A DNA stretch of 64,000 nucleotides. Source: Desulfoarculaceae bacterium (GTDB taxonomy: Bacteria; Desulfobacterota; Desulfobulbia; Desulfobulbales; Desulfocapsaceae). Below, piece by piece: positions 55,514 through 63,597 of this stretch (positions are counted from its first letter, which is position 1; each line of letters begins with the position of its first letter). The stretch lies in NCBI GenBank assembly GCA_019429465.1, contig JAHYIV010000003.1:1-64000 (forward strand), in the 5' to 3' direction. A program made the position numbers and the translations under genes. The notes below the pieces were generated by a model, which was not told where the DNA came from, did not search any database, and saw nothing but the letters and a program-made list of their open reading frames with translations.

Positions 55514-56165
55514 GTCACTGCGAGGCGCGCCAGCAAGGTGGCAGTCCAGAGAGGTGTGGGGCCATGGTCGCCAGGACCTCCTGCGTTACATCACTGCTTT
55601 CGTACAAACGGGCCGGATTCTCTGGATTGCTTCGCTGCCGCTCGCAAAGACGATGTCCCTGGCACCTTCGCAGCCATCCGTCACTGCGAGGCGCGCAGCA
55701 ACGTGGCAGTCCAGAGGTGTGGGACCCCGGTCACTCTGACCTCCTGCGTTACTTCACCCCCTTCGCACAAACGGGCGGCATCCTCTGGATTGCTTCGCTG
55801 CCGCTCGCAAAGACGATGGCCTTGGCACCCTTCACCGCCCTTCACCCGTCACTGCGAGGCGCGCAGCAACGTGGCAGTCCAGGGGTGTGGGACCCCGGTC
55901 ACTCTGACCTCCGGCGTTACTTCACCCCCTTCGCACAAACGGGCCGGGTACTCTGGATTGCTTCGCTGCCGCTCGCAAAGACGATGTCCCTGGCCCCTTC
56001 ACCGCCCTTCACCCGTCACTGCGAGGCGCGCAGCAACGTGGCAGTCCAGAGGTGTGGGACCCCGGTCACTCTGACCTCCGGCGTTACTTCACCCCCTTTG
56101 CACAAACGGGCGGCATCCTCTGGATTGCTTCGCTGCCGCTCGCAAAGACGATGTCCCTGGCCCCT
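55514..56165. repeat. Four tandem copies of a ~167-bp repeat
   Basis: Units start (GTCACTGCGAGGCGCGC) at 55514, 55680, 55848 and 56015. Each holds GTGGCAGTCCAG, then GGATTGCTTCGCTGCCGCTC and GCAAAGACGATG. A partial unit lies at about 57578-57618, and the core recurs at 61-340. Open frames across it arise from the repeat and are not genes. The remaining bases to 56288 show no feature beyond a G-rich run. Confidence 0.88.
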
Positions 56166-56335
56166 TCCCCGGAAGTTGTGTAATACCTGGGGGGCTGGAG
56201 GGGGTGGAGGGGTATTCGGGGCGGGGGTTGGTTTGATGTTATTCCGGGCCCGGATTGCGCTGGCGCTTCATTCGGGCTACTGGTTGTATCAGGGGCTGCT
56301 GGCTACTTGCTCCCGTGGCTGTGTGGCGGGGCGGG

Positions 56336-56945
56336 CTAGAGTGGTTCCTGGTCCTTGAGCGTCTTGATGATCGTGGCTGCTCCCATGACGATGAGACAAT
56401 CGCCTGCCAATACGCGGTCGGCCGAGATTATGGTCGGCGAGGATTCGCAGATTGCCGGACAGTCGCTGGCCGATATCCTGAATAATAAGAAAGCCGATCG
56501 CAATCTGGCCATGCAGAGAATCGATCTCTTTCTTGTCGGACAGCAGCTTGACAATGATGATGGTACTTGAAAAGGTCAGCGCCACGGCGACATAGGCCGC
56601 GGTGAGGTAGTCCATATTCAGGGCGACGGCGATGACGAAGCCGATTGCCGAGGTAAAGATGATCTGCCCGAGGCCGGTGGCCAGAGCGACCGGGCCGGTG
56701 GTGCGGATCAGATGCAGATCAAGTTTGAGGCCGACAATAAAGAGCAGCAGGGCAATGCCGATCTCGGCCAGCAATTCGACCTGATCATAGCTTTGGATAA
56801 TACCCAGGCAGGAAGGGCCGGCCAGAATGCCGGTGGCCAGAAACATGATGATCAGGGGCTGGCGCAATTTCTGGCCGACGATGCCGACAAGCGTCGCCAG
56901 GCCTAAAATGGCGGCAATTTCTACAAAGGCGCTTCCTTCTGTCAT
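56336..56945 (-). pseudogene. KefB/CPA2 cation-proton antiporter remnant
   Basis: The first ~155 residues are a normal CPA2 antiporter N-terminus: [57 protein letters not shown] and GFLIIQDI. Right after QDI, at about 56478, the sequence jumps to the very end of such a protein, readable in another frame as SPTIISADRVLAGDCLIVMG followed by AATIIKTLKDQEPL, a TrkA-C-type domain. So most of the membrane domain and the nucleotide-binding domain are deleted, and the frame is shifted as well. Not functional. Confidence 0.78.
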
Positions 56946-56997
56946 TTCCTGCAGTTCCTGTGAGATCGGATAAGGGGAGGTCGTTGGAGTTCAGCTG

Positions 56998-57138
56998 GTG
57001 CCTGTCCATAAATGGTCTTTTTGCCCGATCTCTGCGTCATGCTCAAGAAATAATGCTCGGAATATCAAACATATGCCTGCGCTTATTTTTTTCGCAGTCC
57101 TTGATCTCGAACAAAAATCCTCATTTATGGACAGACAC
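56998..57138. mobile_element. 141-bp palindromic element, copy D
   Basis: Same orientation as copy C, same exact length and termini. Its flanks (CAGCTG left, TCGCCG right) do not match, so either the duplication has been lost or one side was exchanged by recombination. Confidence 0.85.
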
Positions 57139-57313
57139 TCGCCGGGCGGGCGGCAACATACTTTCCCGCTTGCTTGTTCACCTTTTATTATCACTGGACA
57201 ATCGGCCCTGCTGGTACTATTATTTTGCTACCCGTGACGGACAACATGCGGGGCCGAGCGCCACCAGAAGCTACCCTCTCTTTATAATCAAGAGACCAAC
57301 AAAGGACAACACC

Positions 57314-57541
57314 ATGATCATCACAGACTGGGTTCACACCATCGCCGGATTTCTCATCATGCTCTCTCTGGCCCTGGGGGTTGAGGCAAGCCCCCTGTTT
57401 CACCATCCTTACTGGCTCTTTTTCACCGCCTTTGTCGGGGCCAACCTCTTCCAGTACGGTTTCAGCAAATTCTGTCCGCTGGCCATGATCCTGAAGGCGT
57501 TAGGGGTGGCGGAGACCCGGGGCTGCTGTTCGGCGAAATAG
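57314..57541 (+). CDS. Small DUF2892 (YgaP-like) membrane protein
   Basis: A 75-aa inner-membrane protein with two hydrophobic helices ([15 protein letters not shown] and [17 protein letters not shown]) and the family tail [13 protein letters not shown], ending with GCC-rich ETRGCCSAK. Function is unknown; relatives are fused to rhodanese domains. AAAGGAC precedes the ATG. A decayed second copy lies at 62068-62229. Confidence 0.8.
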   Translation: MIITDWVHTIAGFLIMLSLALGVEASPLFHHPYWLFFTAFVGANLFQYGFSKFCPLAMILKALGVAETRGCCSAK

Positions 57542-57755
57542 CCGGTCTCGCCAAAAGAACCGCATTTTTTTCCCACCCGTCACTGCGAAGCGCGCAGCAA
57601 GGTGGCAGTCCAGAGAGGTTTTACATTACTCCCCACATTAATTTAAAGCAGTTGACATGGAACCCTTATTTAATTAATGTAAATCGCCATGCAGAGCGGA
57701 TAATACGGTTTCCTGCATCCAGATGGTGATCTCCATTCAAGGTAAAATACCCTAT

Positions 57756-57832
57756 CCCCGATGAACGGGACAAGTGCCTTTCGCAGATTATTTTCTTGCA
57801 AAAAGACATGAAGATAATCTGTAAGGCATTAA
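57756..57832. repeat. Palindromic 'GATGAACGGGACAAGTGCCT' repeat
   Basis: Full copy: CCCCGATGAACGGGACAAG, then TGCCTTTCGCAGATTATTTT, loop, and AAGATAATCTGTAAGGCATT. It ends about 30 bp before the pyrF ATG. The gap 57542-57755 contains only a partial unit of the 167-bp repeat. Confidence 0.82.
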
Positions 57833-57860
57833 AAATCATTTATAAAAAATTGCTATCGTC

Positions 57861-58580
57861 ATGAGTAAAAATATCCCATTAAACGAGAGAATAATCTTCG
57901 CTCTTGATGTGTCGTCACATGAAGAAGCGATGGCTCTGGTGGAAAAGTTAGACGGTGAAATTAAATTTTTCAAGGTAGGCCTGCAACTCTTTCTGGCTGG
58001 CTGGTTCCAGACCATTGACGCTATCATTGCAAGAGGAAACAAGGTCATGGTTGACCTTAAATTCTTCGACATCCCCGAAACCGTCAAGCTCGCTGTCGAT
58101 CAGCTGAAAAATAGAGGTGTCACCTTTGCAACTGTCCACGGGAATGACCCCATCCTCAGGGCGGCGATTCAGGATAAAAATGGTCTCAAGATTCTTGCCG
58201 TGACCGTTCTGACCAGTTTCAGTGAGGATGATATGCGCGAAATGGGAATGACGGGAAGCATTAGAGACCTCGTTCTTCTTCGCTCAAGAAAGGCATTGGA
58301 ACTTGGCTGTGATGGCGTCGTTTCTTCGCCACTGGAAGCGCAGCCCCTCCGTGATGAGCTTGGAGAAAACTTTCTCATTGTCACCCCGGGAATAAGACCT
58401 GGTGCAAATATAGAGAATGAAGACGACGATCAGGTGCGCATTGCCACCGCAAAAGAAGCAATTATCAATGGTGCGGATCATGTCGTCATAGGCCGCCCGA
58501 TACGAGATAGCAGTGACCCGATAGCTCTCATAAAAGAGTTGCAAAGAGATATTGCAGCCGGGCTTGCCACAAAGGGGTAG
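57861..58580 (+). CDS. pyrF: Orotidine 5'-phosphate decarboxylase
   Basis: Last step of UMP synthesis. The 239-aa TIM-barrel enzyme has ALDVSSHEEA at the N-terminus, the catalytic KVMVDLKFFDIPETV (Asp-x-Lys-x-x-Asp, about residue 63), TVHGND, and the phosphate-binding TPGIRPGA and IGRPIRDSSDP. Complete and intact despite lying in repeat-rich DNA; its AT content is higher than in neighbouring genes. Confidence 0.95.
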   Translation: MSKNIPLNERIIFALDVSSHEEAMALVEKLDGEIKFFKVGLQLFLAGWFQTIDAIIARGNKVMVDLKFFDIPETVKLAVDQLKNRGVTFATVHGNDPILRAAIQDKNGLKILAVTVLTSFSEDDMREMGMTGSIRDLVLLRSRKALELGCDGVVSSPLEAQPLRDELGENFLIVTPGIRPGANIENEDDDQVRIATAKEAIINGADHVVIGRPIRDSSDPIALIKELQRDIAAGLATKG

Positions 58581-58730
58581 CACCGTCACCAGCTCCGCAA
58601 ATCCATAACCGCTACACTGAAGGCCGGTCAAGAAACACCACTTTCCGGACCGACCCGTTCCCAAAAACTTATAATCTGCAGAACATCCCCCACGTCCACC
58701 CGCGTCCCAAAGCTGGTCGATAAGTGCATT

Positions 58731-58890
58731 GTTCCCACGCTCCGGCGTGGGAACACAGTCCGATATGCTCCGGCGTGGGAACACAGTCCGATATGCTCCG
58801 GCGTGGGAACACAGTCCGATATGCTCCGGCGTGGGAACACAGTCCGATATGCTCCGGCGTGGGAACACAGCCCGAGACGCTCCGGCGTCG
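58731..58890. repeat. Tandem REP array, 28-bp unit
   Basis: GCTCCGGCGTGGGAACACAG followed by TCCGATAT repeats at 58739, 58767, 58795, 58823 and 58851, with a degenerate unit at 58879, an exact 28-bp period. The array opens with the palindrome GTTCCCACGC-TCCG-GCGTGGGAAC. It directly adjoins the 3' end of the RAYT gene. Confidence 0.88.
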
Positions 58891-58892
58891 AA

Positions 58893-59423
58893 TCACCAAG
58901 CATCTATCTCAATTAACCCAGGCAGACCCATATAATAACCCGCACTGGAATAACGCCAATGTTCAGGCAGATTGATATAACCGCGCTTTACCGGATTAGC
59001 ATGGATATAGTCCAACTTCTCGCGCATCATCGCCTCACTCAATATCATCTCGGCGTGAACACCCTCTTGCCAGAATTGATACTCCCGGTCTGCTTTATGC
59101 GCCCGCTTGGCAAAACGAAGCCGGTCTAATAACCGATCAGCATGGTGAGCCTGCAAATAATTGATCAGTTGCCGGGCAGTGAACGACTTAAAACTGCTGA
59201 TGCATTTATTTAAATCCTGCGCCTGGGCGATTAAATGCAAATGATTTTCCAAGATCACGTAGCCATAAAGACGCAAGCCAGCCTGTTCTCTTTGATAGCG
59301 CCAGCAAGCCAGCAGGATTTCTACTGTCTCCGGGCGAGCAAAAACCGGCAGCCATTCCACCACCGTACACGTCATAAAATGCGGTTTATCTGCTTCGGTG
59401 ATGGTGTAACGACTTCTGCCCAT
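58893..59423 (-). CDS. REP-associated tyrosine transposase (RAYT)
   Basis: A 176-aa Y1-HUH-type nuclease (TnpA-REP). The HUH motif is in GYVILENHLHLIAQ, with the conserved N-terminal MGRSRYTITEADKPHF, SSFKSFTARQLINYL and QFWQEGVHAEMI, and the C-terminal LDYIHANPVKRGYI and HWRYSSAGYY. The usual Tyr position in the SFTAR helix is not obvious, as in the subgroup with SFTAR. Such enzymes process REP hairpins. Here REP palindromes flank the gene on both sides (58731-58890 and 59480-59535). Intact. Confidence 0.88.
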   Translation of the reverse strand: MGRSRYTITEADKPHFMTCTVVEWLPVFARPETVEILLACWRYQREQAGLRLYGYVILENHLHLIAQAQDLNKCISSFKSFTARQLINYLQAHHADRLLDRLRFAKRAHKADREYQFWQEGVHAEMILSEAMMREKLDYIHANPVKRGYINLPEHWRYSSAGYYMGLPGLIEIDAW

Positions 59424-59479
59424 AATAATCTATGCGGGTGTGGTTTTAGTGCAGGCGACGCTGGAGCGTCTGGGGCTGC

Positions 59480-59535
59480 GTTCCCACGCCGGAGCGTGGG
59501 AACGATGACGAGCGCCGGTGCGTGGGAACGATGAC
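59480..59535. repeat. REP palindrome upstream of RAYT
   Basis: GTTCCCACGCCGGAGCGTGG GAAC followed by GATGACGAGCGCCGGTGCGT GGGAAC. It is the inverse of the 28-bp array unit on the other side of the gene. Between 59424 and 59480 nothing else is seen. Confidence 0.8.
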
Positions 59536-59554
59536 ACCGTCAGCGGACGGCCAG

Positions 59555-60454
59555 CTATGCCTCTTCAGGCACACTCCTCGCCTTGGCCGATGCGACAAAG
59601 TTCATGAAAAAGGCCAGGAAGATACCGCCCATCAGGCCGATGACCAGACCCAGGGCGACCACAAGCGGCCGTTTTGGCTTGATGCGTCTTTCTGGCGGGA
59701 AGGCGGCTTGATCCAGCCGTGCTGTGATCACAGTCCGTGGATCATTTTGAATTGATTCCAGATACGCCAGCTCATTCTCCTTATCTCGAAGAGGCTCGAT
59801 AAAGGGGTCGTCATTCTTTCGACTTTTGAGCTGTTCAACTTTCCGATTATGTTCAAGGATTGCCAGCTGTTCCTCCAGATCACGCAGCTCAGGAATAAAG
59901 GGATCGTCAGACGTACGCGCTGACAGACTTTGAATTTCAGCCTCAAGCGCCTCAAAACCCAGGGTATAGAGCTGGGGGGCAGGCGTTGTTAGATCCGTCA
60001 TAATTTGTGTTGTACCTGGAGACGCACCACTGATCTTGTCCAGTTTATAGAGGATCGGGTCCTTGATCCCCAAGGAATGGGCAATCCCGGCTGCTTCACG
60101 AAGAGTTGCAATTCTGTCCAAACGCTTCTTTTTAGCAGACACTCGCAGCGCTGCAATCTTATCGGTAATCGTTTTTCTTTTTAAGACATCGGCCGTTTCC
60201 AGGCGTTCAACCTCATCCAGACGATGTTTTATCGTTTTCTCACGGAGAAGCTGGATTTCCTGATTTAGATCTTTTATTCTCGCGTTTACCTTAGCCTGCA
60301 GGTTTAAAAGAACCTTTGCTGCCGTTACCCGCCGTGCCTCTTCTCCGAGACGATTGGCTATCTCGGCAACAAGTACAGGGTCCTCACCTTCCATTGACAG
60401 AGTGCTGGTTAAAAACACATCTCCATCTTTGGTCGGTTTTGGGAAGGTAACGGT
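59555..60454 (-). pseudogene. Wzz/GumC-like chain-length protein, 5' truncated by ISL3
   Basis: About 300 aa of the C-terminal part of a polysaccharide chain-length determinant: PVLVAEIANRLGEEARRV, a long coiled coil, then PPERRIKPKRPLVVALG, a membrane helix (LVVALGLVIGLMGGIFLAF) and a short cytoplasmic tail. The N-terminal membrane helix and most of the periplasmic start are missing; the frame begins in the ISL3 terminal repeat. The missing part is not on the other side of the element, so DNA was lost or rearranged there. Confidence 0.78.
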
Positions 60455-60468
60455 GGCTCCTCGCTGTT

Positions 60469-61847
60469 TCAAGTGGGTAAACCAAATTTAAGATTTCCGC
60501 CGATGAGGTAAGTCATGGCGATTAAATTCCTGGTAGTTCTGTAACCTCGAGCTCTTGCTTTGGCTGCTTGAATCAAGCTGTTGATCCCCTCGAGAACACC
60601 ATTGGTTATTCGCGATTTAAACCATTGGAGGACACCATTCCAGTGGCGTTTAATTGTATGGGCTGCATCTACGATCGGTTGCAAACGGCTGTGAGTTGCC
60701 CAGAAGTACCATTTTTTCAACAAACACTCCGCCCCTTCATCTGTCTGGTTGAATATCTCCTGAAAGTTCAGTTTGATATGATAGGCACGACTGGTTTTCA
60801 GGTTGAGTTTCTTCAGGGTAAGGCTATCAAGTTTTTCAGCCTGCTTTTTTGTCAAGTTTTCGTAACTATCCACCTCGAGGCCGGAAAACACAATAAACCC
60901 GGAACCGTAACTGTTCAGCAGCGCCGCAGACGCTAGGAAGCGGCCTGCGATGTGTGCTTTTCGCACATAAGCAGGCTGCTGACAACGCAGATGTGGTGCT
61001 GCTGAACAGTTACAAGTTTTCAGAATTTTTGAGCCATACAAAACGGGATTTGGCCAGATCAGAATACTGCTTTTGCTCCTCTCTGCGAACCTGATCAACT
61101 GCCTCATTCACGATCTTCATGATGTGGAATTTATCAAAGGTTAACTCAGCGTCAGGGAAATTCTCTGTAACTCCTTTGATAAAAGCCGGGGACATATCAC
61201 AGCACATCTGCTTGATATTCTTCTCGGCGCCACCATGGGCTATCAAGTCTTCTTTGAACTTCGTGACAGTGGAAGCATCCTTACCTTCTGTAGCAAAGAG
61301 GATGTCAGGGCCTGCCAGATCAACAAAAAGGCTGACGTGGTTGTGACCTCGCTTGCTGGAAGTCTCATCGAATCCGACGTCTTCAACCTCGCAGTGGTCA
61401 GAGTCAGCACGTCCCTGATCAACGTAGTGATGGATTACACGCCACAGACGGGTGTCATGCTCCCCAACATATTCCGCCAAGGTCTTGACCGGCATCGCCT
61501 TGGCCGGCATCATAACCAACGCCTCAAACAGCAAGGTGAATCCGCTGCCTGGTCTGGCCCAGGGAACATCTACAAGGCGGACACCGCAATGGTCACAATG
61601 TACGCGTGGCACCTTGGCCGTCAAGTACGCTTCGTGTTGAAAAAAAGTTTAAGTGCCGCCATGTCTTTTCGATGGTATCATGCGCCTGCAAAGACATCTG
61701 CCCACAATCAGGGCAGGTAAAGGTGCTACCCCTGGCAAAAAATAAAGTGATATCAAGTCGCTTTTGATCAAGATCAAAGCGTGACGACTCTACCTCCCAC
61801 GGGGAGGATAGACCAAGGGCCAATTGGAATAAGTCTGTATCTCTCAT
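60469..61847 (-). pseudogene. ISL3-family transposase, frameshifted and interrupted
   Basis: Joined, the pieces give a complete ISL3 transposase: N-terminal MRDTDLFQLALGLSSPW and zinc-binding CPDCGQ; WRHLNFF, then after a shift in a run of seven T, QHEAYLTAKVPRVHCDHCG; the DDE part with VGFDETSSKRGHNHVSLFVD, CCDMSPAFIKGV and FDKFHIMKIVNEAVDQVRR; and the C-terminal ITNGVLEGINSLIQAAKARARGY. Between KNSENL and TKKQAEKL it is split by the insertion 60862-61012. Both lesions inactivate it. Confidence 0.85.
60862..61012. mobile_element. 151-bp insertion with 9-bp target duplication inside ISL3
   Basis: Flanked by CAAGTTTTC on both sides (60853-60861 and 61013-61021). The insert begins GTAACTATCCACC and ends GCTGCTGAACAGTTA. 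A nested inverted repeat TAACTGTTCAGCAGC/GCTGCTGAACAGTTA spans about 60907-61012. The first 13 bases equal one terminus of the element at 1113-1267. Confidence 0.8.
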
Positions 61848-61915
61848 AATGACCGAGAGCATACCAGAAATACGCTACACCAGAAACCCTTACCCACTCA
61901 AAATAGCGAGGAGCC

Positions 61916-62051
61916 AGAAGTTCTCGACGAATTGGATGTTATTGAATGCTTTGAAGTGCCTGGACGACGACTTCAGGTTGGCGAGGCCACCAAGCATCAG
62001 ATGGAACTCTACACCAAATTGGGGGTCAAACCTCCCGCCTCGTTACAATAA
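61916..62051 (+). pseudogene. C-terminal tail of another transposase (IS1634-like)
   Basis: Starting at the ISL3 border, a 44-codon frame reads VLDELDVIECFEVPGRRLQV then GEATKHQMELYTKLGVKPPA and ends at TAA. It reminds me of the conserved tail of IS1634-type transposases; that is from memory and untested. It is a remnant, cut at its 5' side by ISL3. Confidence 0.4.
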
Positions 62052-62067
62052 CACGGGAATTTAGGTT

Positions 62068-62229
62068 GCAAGTCCCCTTTTTCACCATCCGTACTGGCTC
62101 TTGTTCACCGCCTTTGTCGGAGCCAATCTCTTCCAGTTCGGTTTTTTTCAGCAAATTCTGTCCGCTGGCCATGATCCTGAAGGCGTTGGGGGTGGCGGAG
62201 ACACGAGGCTGGTTTTCGTTGAAATAGTC
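62068..62229 (+). pseudogene. Decayed second copy of the DUF2892 gene
   Basis: From about 62068 the DNA closely follows 57383-57541: CACCATCCGTACTGGCTC, ACCGCCTTTGTCGG and CTGGCCATGATCCTGAAGGC. The first ~25 codons are missing and a run of seven T replaces three, shifting the frame after FQFGF. So this is a truncated paralogue, probably cut by the transposon remnant just upstream. Confidence 0.75.
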
Positions 62230-62316
62230 CCTTCAAGAGTTTCAGCCTGACGACAGGGGGGCATTGCCAGACCTTCGTCGGGTTAAAACCCGATCTACTG
62301 AAAGAGCCCAATATCT

Positions 62317-63597
62317 TTAATGCACCGAGCAGGAGATGCAGGGGTCATAGGCCCGTACCAGCATCTCGGCCAGCAGCTCGATCTCTTTATCCGTCTTGCC
62401 CTGATCGACACAGAACAGGGCCAGCGCCTCGATATCATGAAGGATATTGGCGTGATTCTGGCTGGTGGGGATGACGCAATCGGCCTTGACGATCCGGCCG
62501 GCACCGTCCAGATGCAGGCAATGATAGAGAATGCCCCTGGGCACCTCCACGGCCGCCACGCCGATGCCTTTCCGGGGTTCAACCGTCTGTCGCACCTCCT
62601 GCCAGGGCTCGGCCAGCAGCTCATCGATCAACTGCATTGATTCCAGCACCACCTGCACACACTCCACCAGCTGGGCCACCACATTCATGAAGGGATTATG
62701 GACCACCACCGGCCCGAGGCCAAAGCCCTCGGCAATAGCCTTGGCCTGAGGCAGCAGTCCGGCGAAGTTGTTATTGATCCGGGCCAGGGCGCCGACGGCC
62801 ATGGATTTGCGCGACAGGCGGCTCAGCTTGGAGGTGGAGAAGTCCGCCATATACTCATTGGTCATGGCCGCGTATTCCCGCTCCTCTTTCACCACCCCGT
62901 CGCTTGATATAAGATTGCCGCCGATAAAGGGATAGTCGCCCTCACCCTTCAGGGAAACGAACTCGGTCTGCCGCTGAAAATCAGGGATGGTAAAAGTGGC
63001 AAACAGCTCGACACTGGCGTCCAGATCGGCAAGGGATGCCTGCAGTCGCTGCCGGAACTGGCCCAGACGGTAGCGGTCCGGCAGCATGGTGAAGCCGCCG
63101 ACCACGGTGCGGGTGGGGTGCAGCCTGCGGCCGCCCACCTCGTCACAGATATCGTTGGCCAGGAGTTTGAGGCGGAGGGCCTGCTGCACCACCGCCGGAT
63201 GGCTCTGGGTCAGCGGCAGGACGCTGCCGACCCCCAGATAATCAGGGGCCGCCAGAAAATAGATATGGAGAATATGGCTCTGCAGGGTCTCCATGTGTTT
63301 GAGCAGGAGGCGCAAGCGCCTGGTCTGCTCCGTGGGGATGATCCCGAAGGTGTTTTCCACGGCCCGGATCGAGGCCAGGGTATGGCCGATGGAGCAGATG
63401 CCGCAGATCCGGCCGCAGATGTAGGGGGCGTTCTCAAAATGCTTCCCCACCAGGATGGCCTCGAAAAATCTCGGAGTCTCCACCACCTCCCAGCGGGCCT
63501 CCCGCACCCTGCCGTCTGCAATGACAATGCGGATGTTGCCGTGCCCTTCGACCCTGGTCAGATGCTTGATATCGATATCACAGGAGATCTTCATCAT
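62317..63597 (-). CDS. [NiFe] hydrogenase large subunit, no C-terminal extension
   Basis: The catalytic large subunit of a soluble group 3-type [NiFe] hydrogenase (sulfhydrogenase/Hox/Mvh-like), 426 aa. N-terminal HLTRVEGHGNIRI, the first nickel motif GRICGICSIGH (about residue 66) and the C-terminal DPCISCSVH provide the four Ni-ligating Cys. The His is the last residue before the stop; most such subunits carry a further peptide removed by a maturation protease. The ATG at 63597 overlaps the small-subunit stop (ATGA); the open frame further upstream is out of the gene. It is probably an NAD(P)- or ferredoxin-linked enzyme with other subunits beyond the window. Confidence 0.9.
   Translation of the reverse strand: MMKISCDIDIKHLTRVEGHGNIRIVIADGRVREARWEVVETPRFFEAILVGKHFENAPYICGRICGICSIGHTLASIRAVENTFGIIPTEQTRRLRLLLKHMETLQSHILHIYFLAAPDYLGVGSVLPLTQSHPAVVQQALRLKLLANDICDEVGGRRLHPTRTVVGGFTMLPDRYRLGQFRQRLQASLADLDASVELFATFTIPDFQRQTEFVSLKGEGDYPFIGGNLISSDGVVKEEREYAAMTNEYMADFSTSKLSRLSRKSMAVGALARINNNFAGLLPQAKAIAEGFGLGPVVVHNPFMNVVAQLVECVQVVLESMQLIDELLAEPWQEVRQTVEPRKGIGVAAVEVPRGILYHCLHLDGAGRIVKADCVIPTSQNHANILHDIEALALFCVDQGKTDKEIELLAEMLVRAYDPCISCSVH

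Larger units (their letters stand above)
60455..61915. mobile_element. ISL3-family insertion sequence, disrupted
   Basis: Terminal inverted repeats of 26 bp begin at 60455 (GGCTCCTCGCTGTTTCAAGT GGGTAA) and end at 61915 (opposite strand GGCTCCTCGCTATTTTGAGT GGGTAA); three mismatches. No 8-bp target duplication is visible (GTAACGGT left, AGAAGTTC right). Without the internal 151-bp insertion and its duplication, the element would be about 1.3 kb, typical for ISL3. Confidence 0.85.

Noticed and set aside
55487-56358. Several overlapping plus-strand open frames at 55.5-56.3 kb
   Set aside because: They are translations of the 167-bp tandem repeat in three frames.
58739-58890. CRISPR-like array of 28-bp repeats
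   Set aside because: The repeats follow each other directly with no spacers, are palindromic REP units, and sit beside a RAYT gene; no cas gene is present.
61650-61665. Programmed frameshifting in the ISL3 transposase at its T7 run
   Set aside because: ISL3 transposases are normally a single frame, and the same gene has an insertion elsewhere, so a slippage mutation is the simpler reading.
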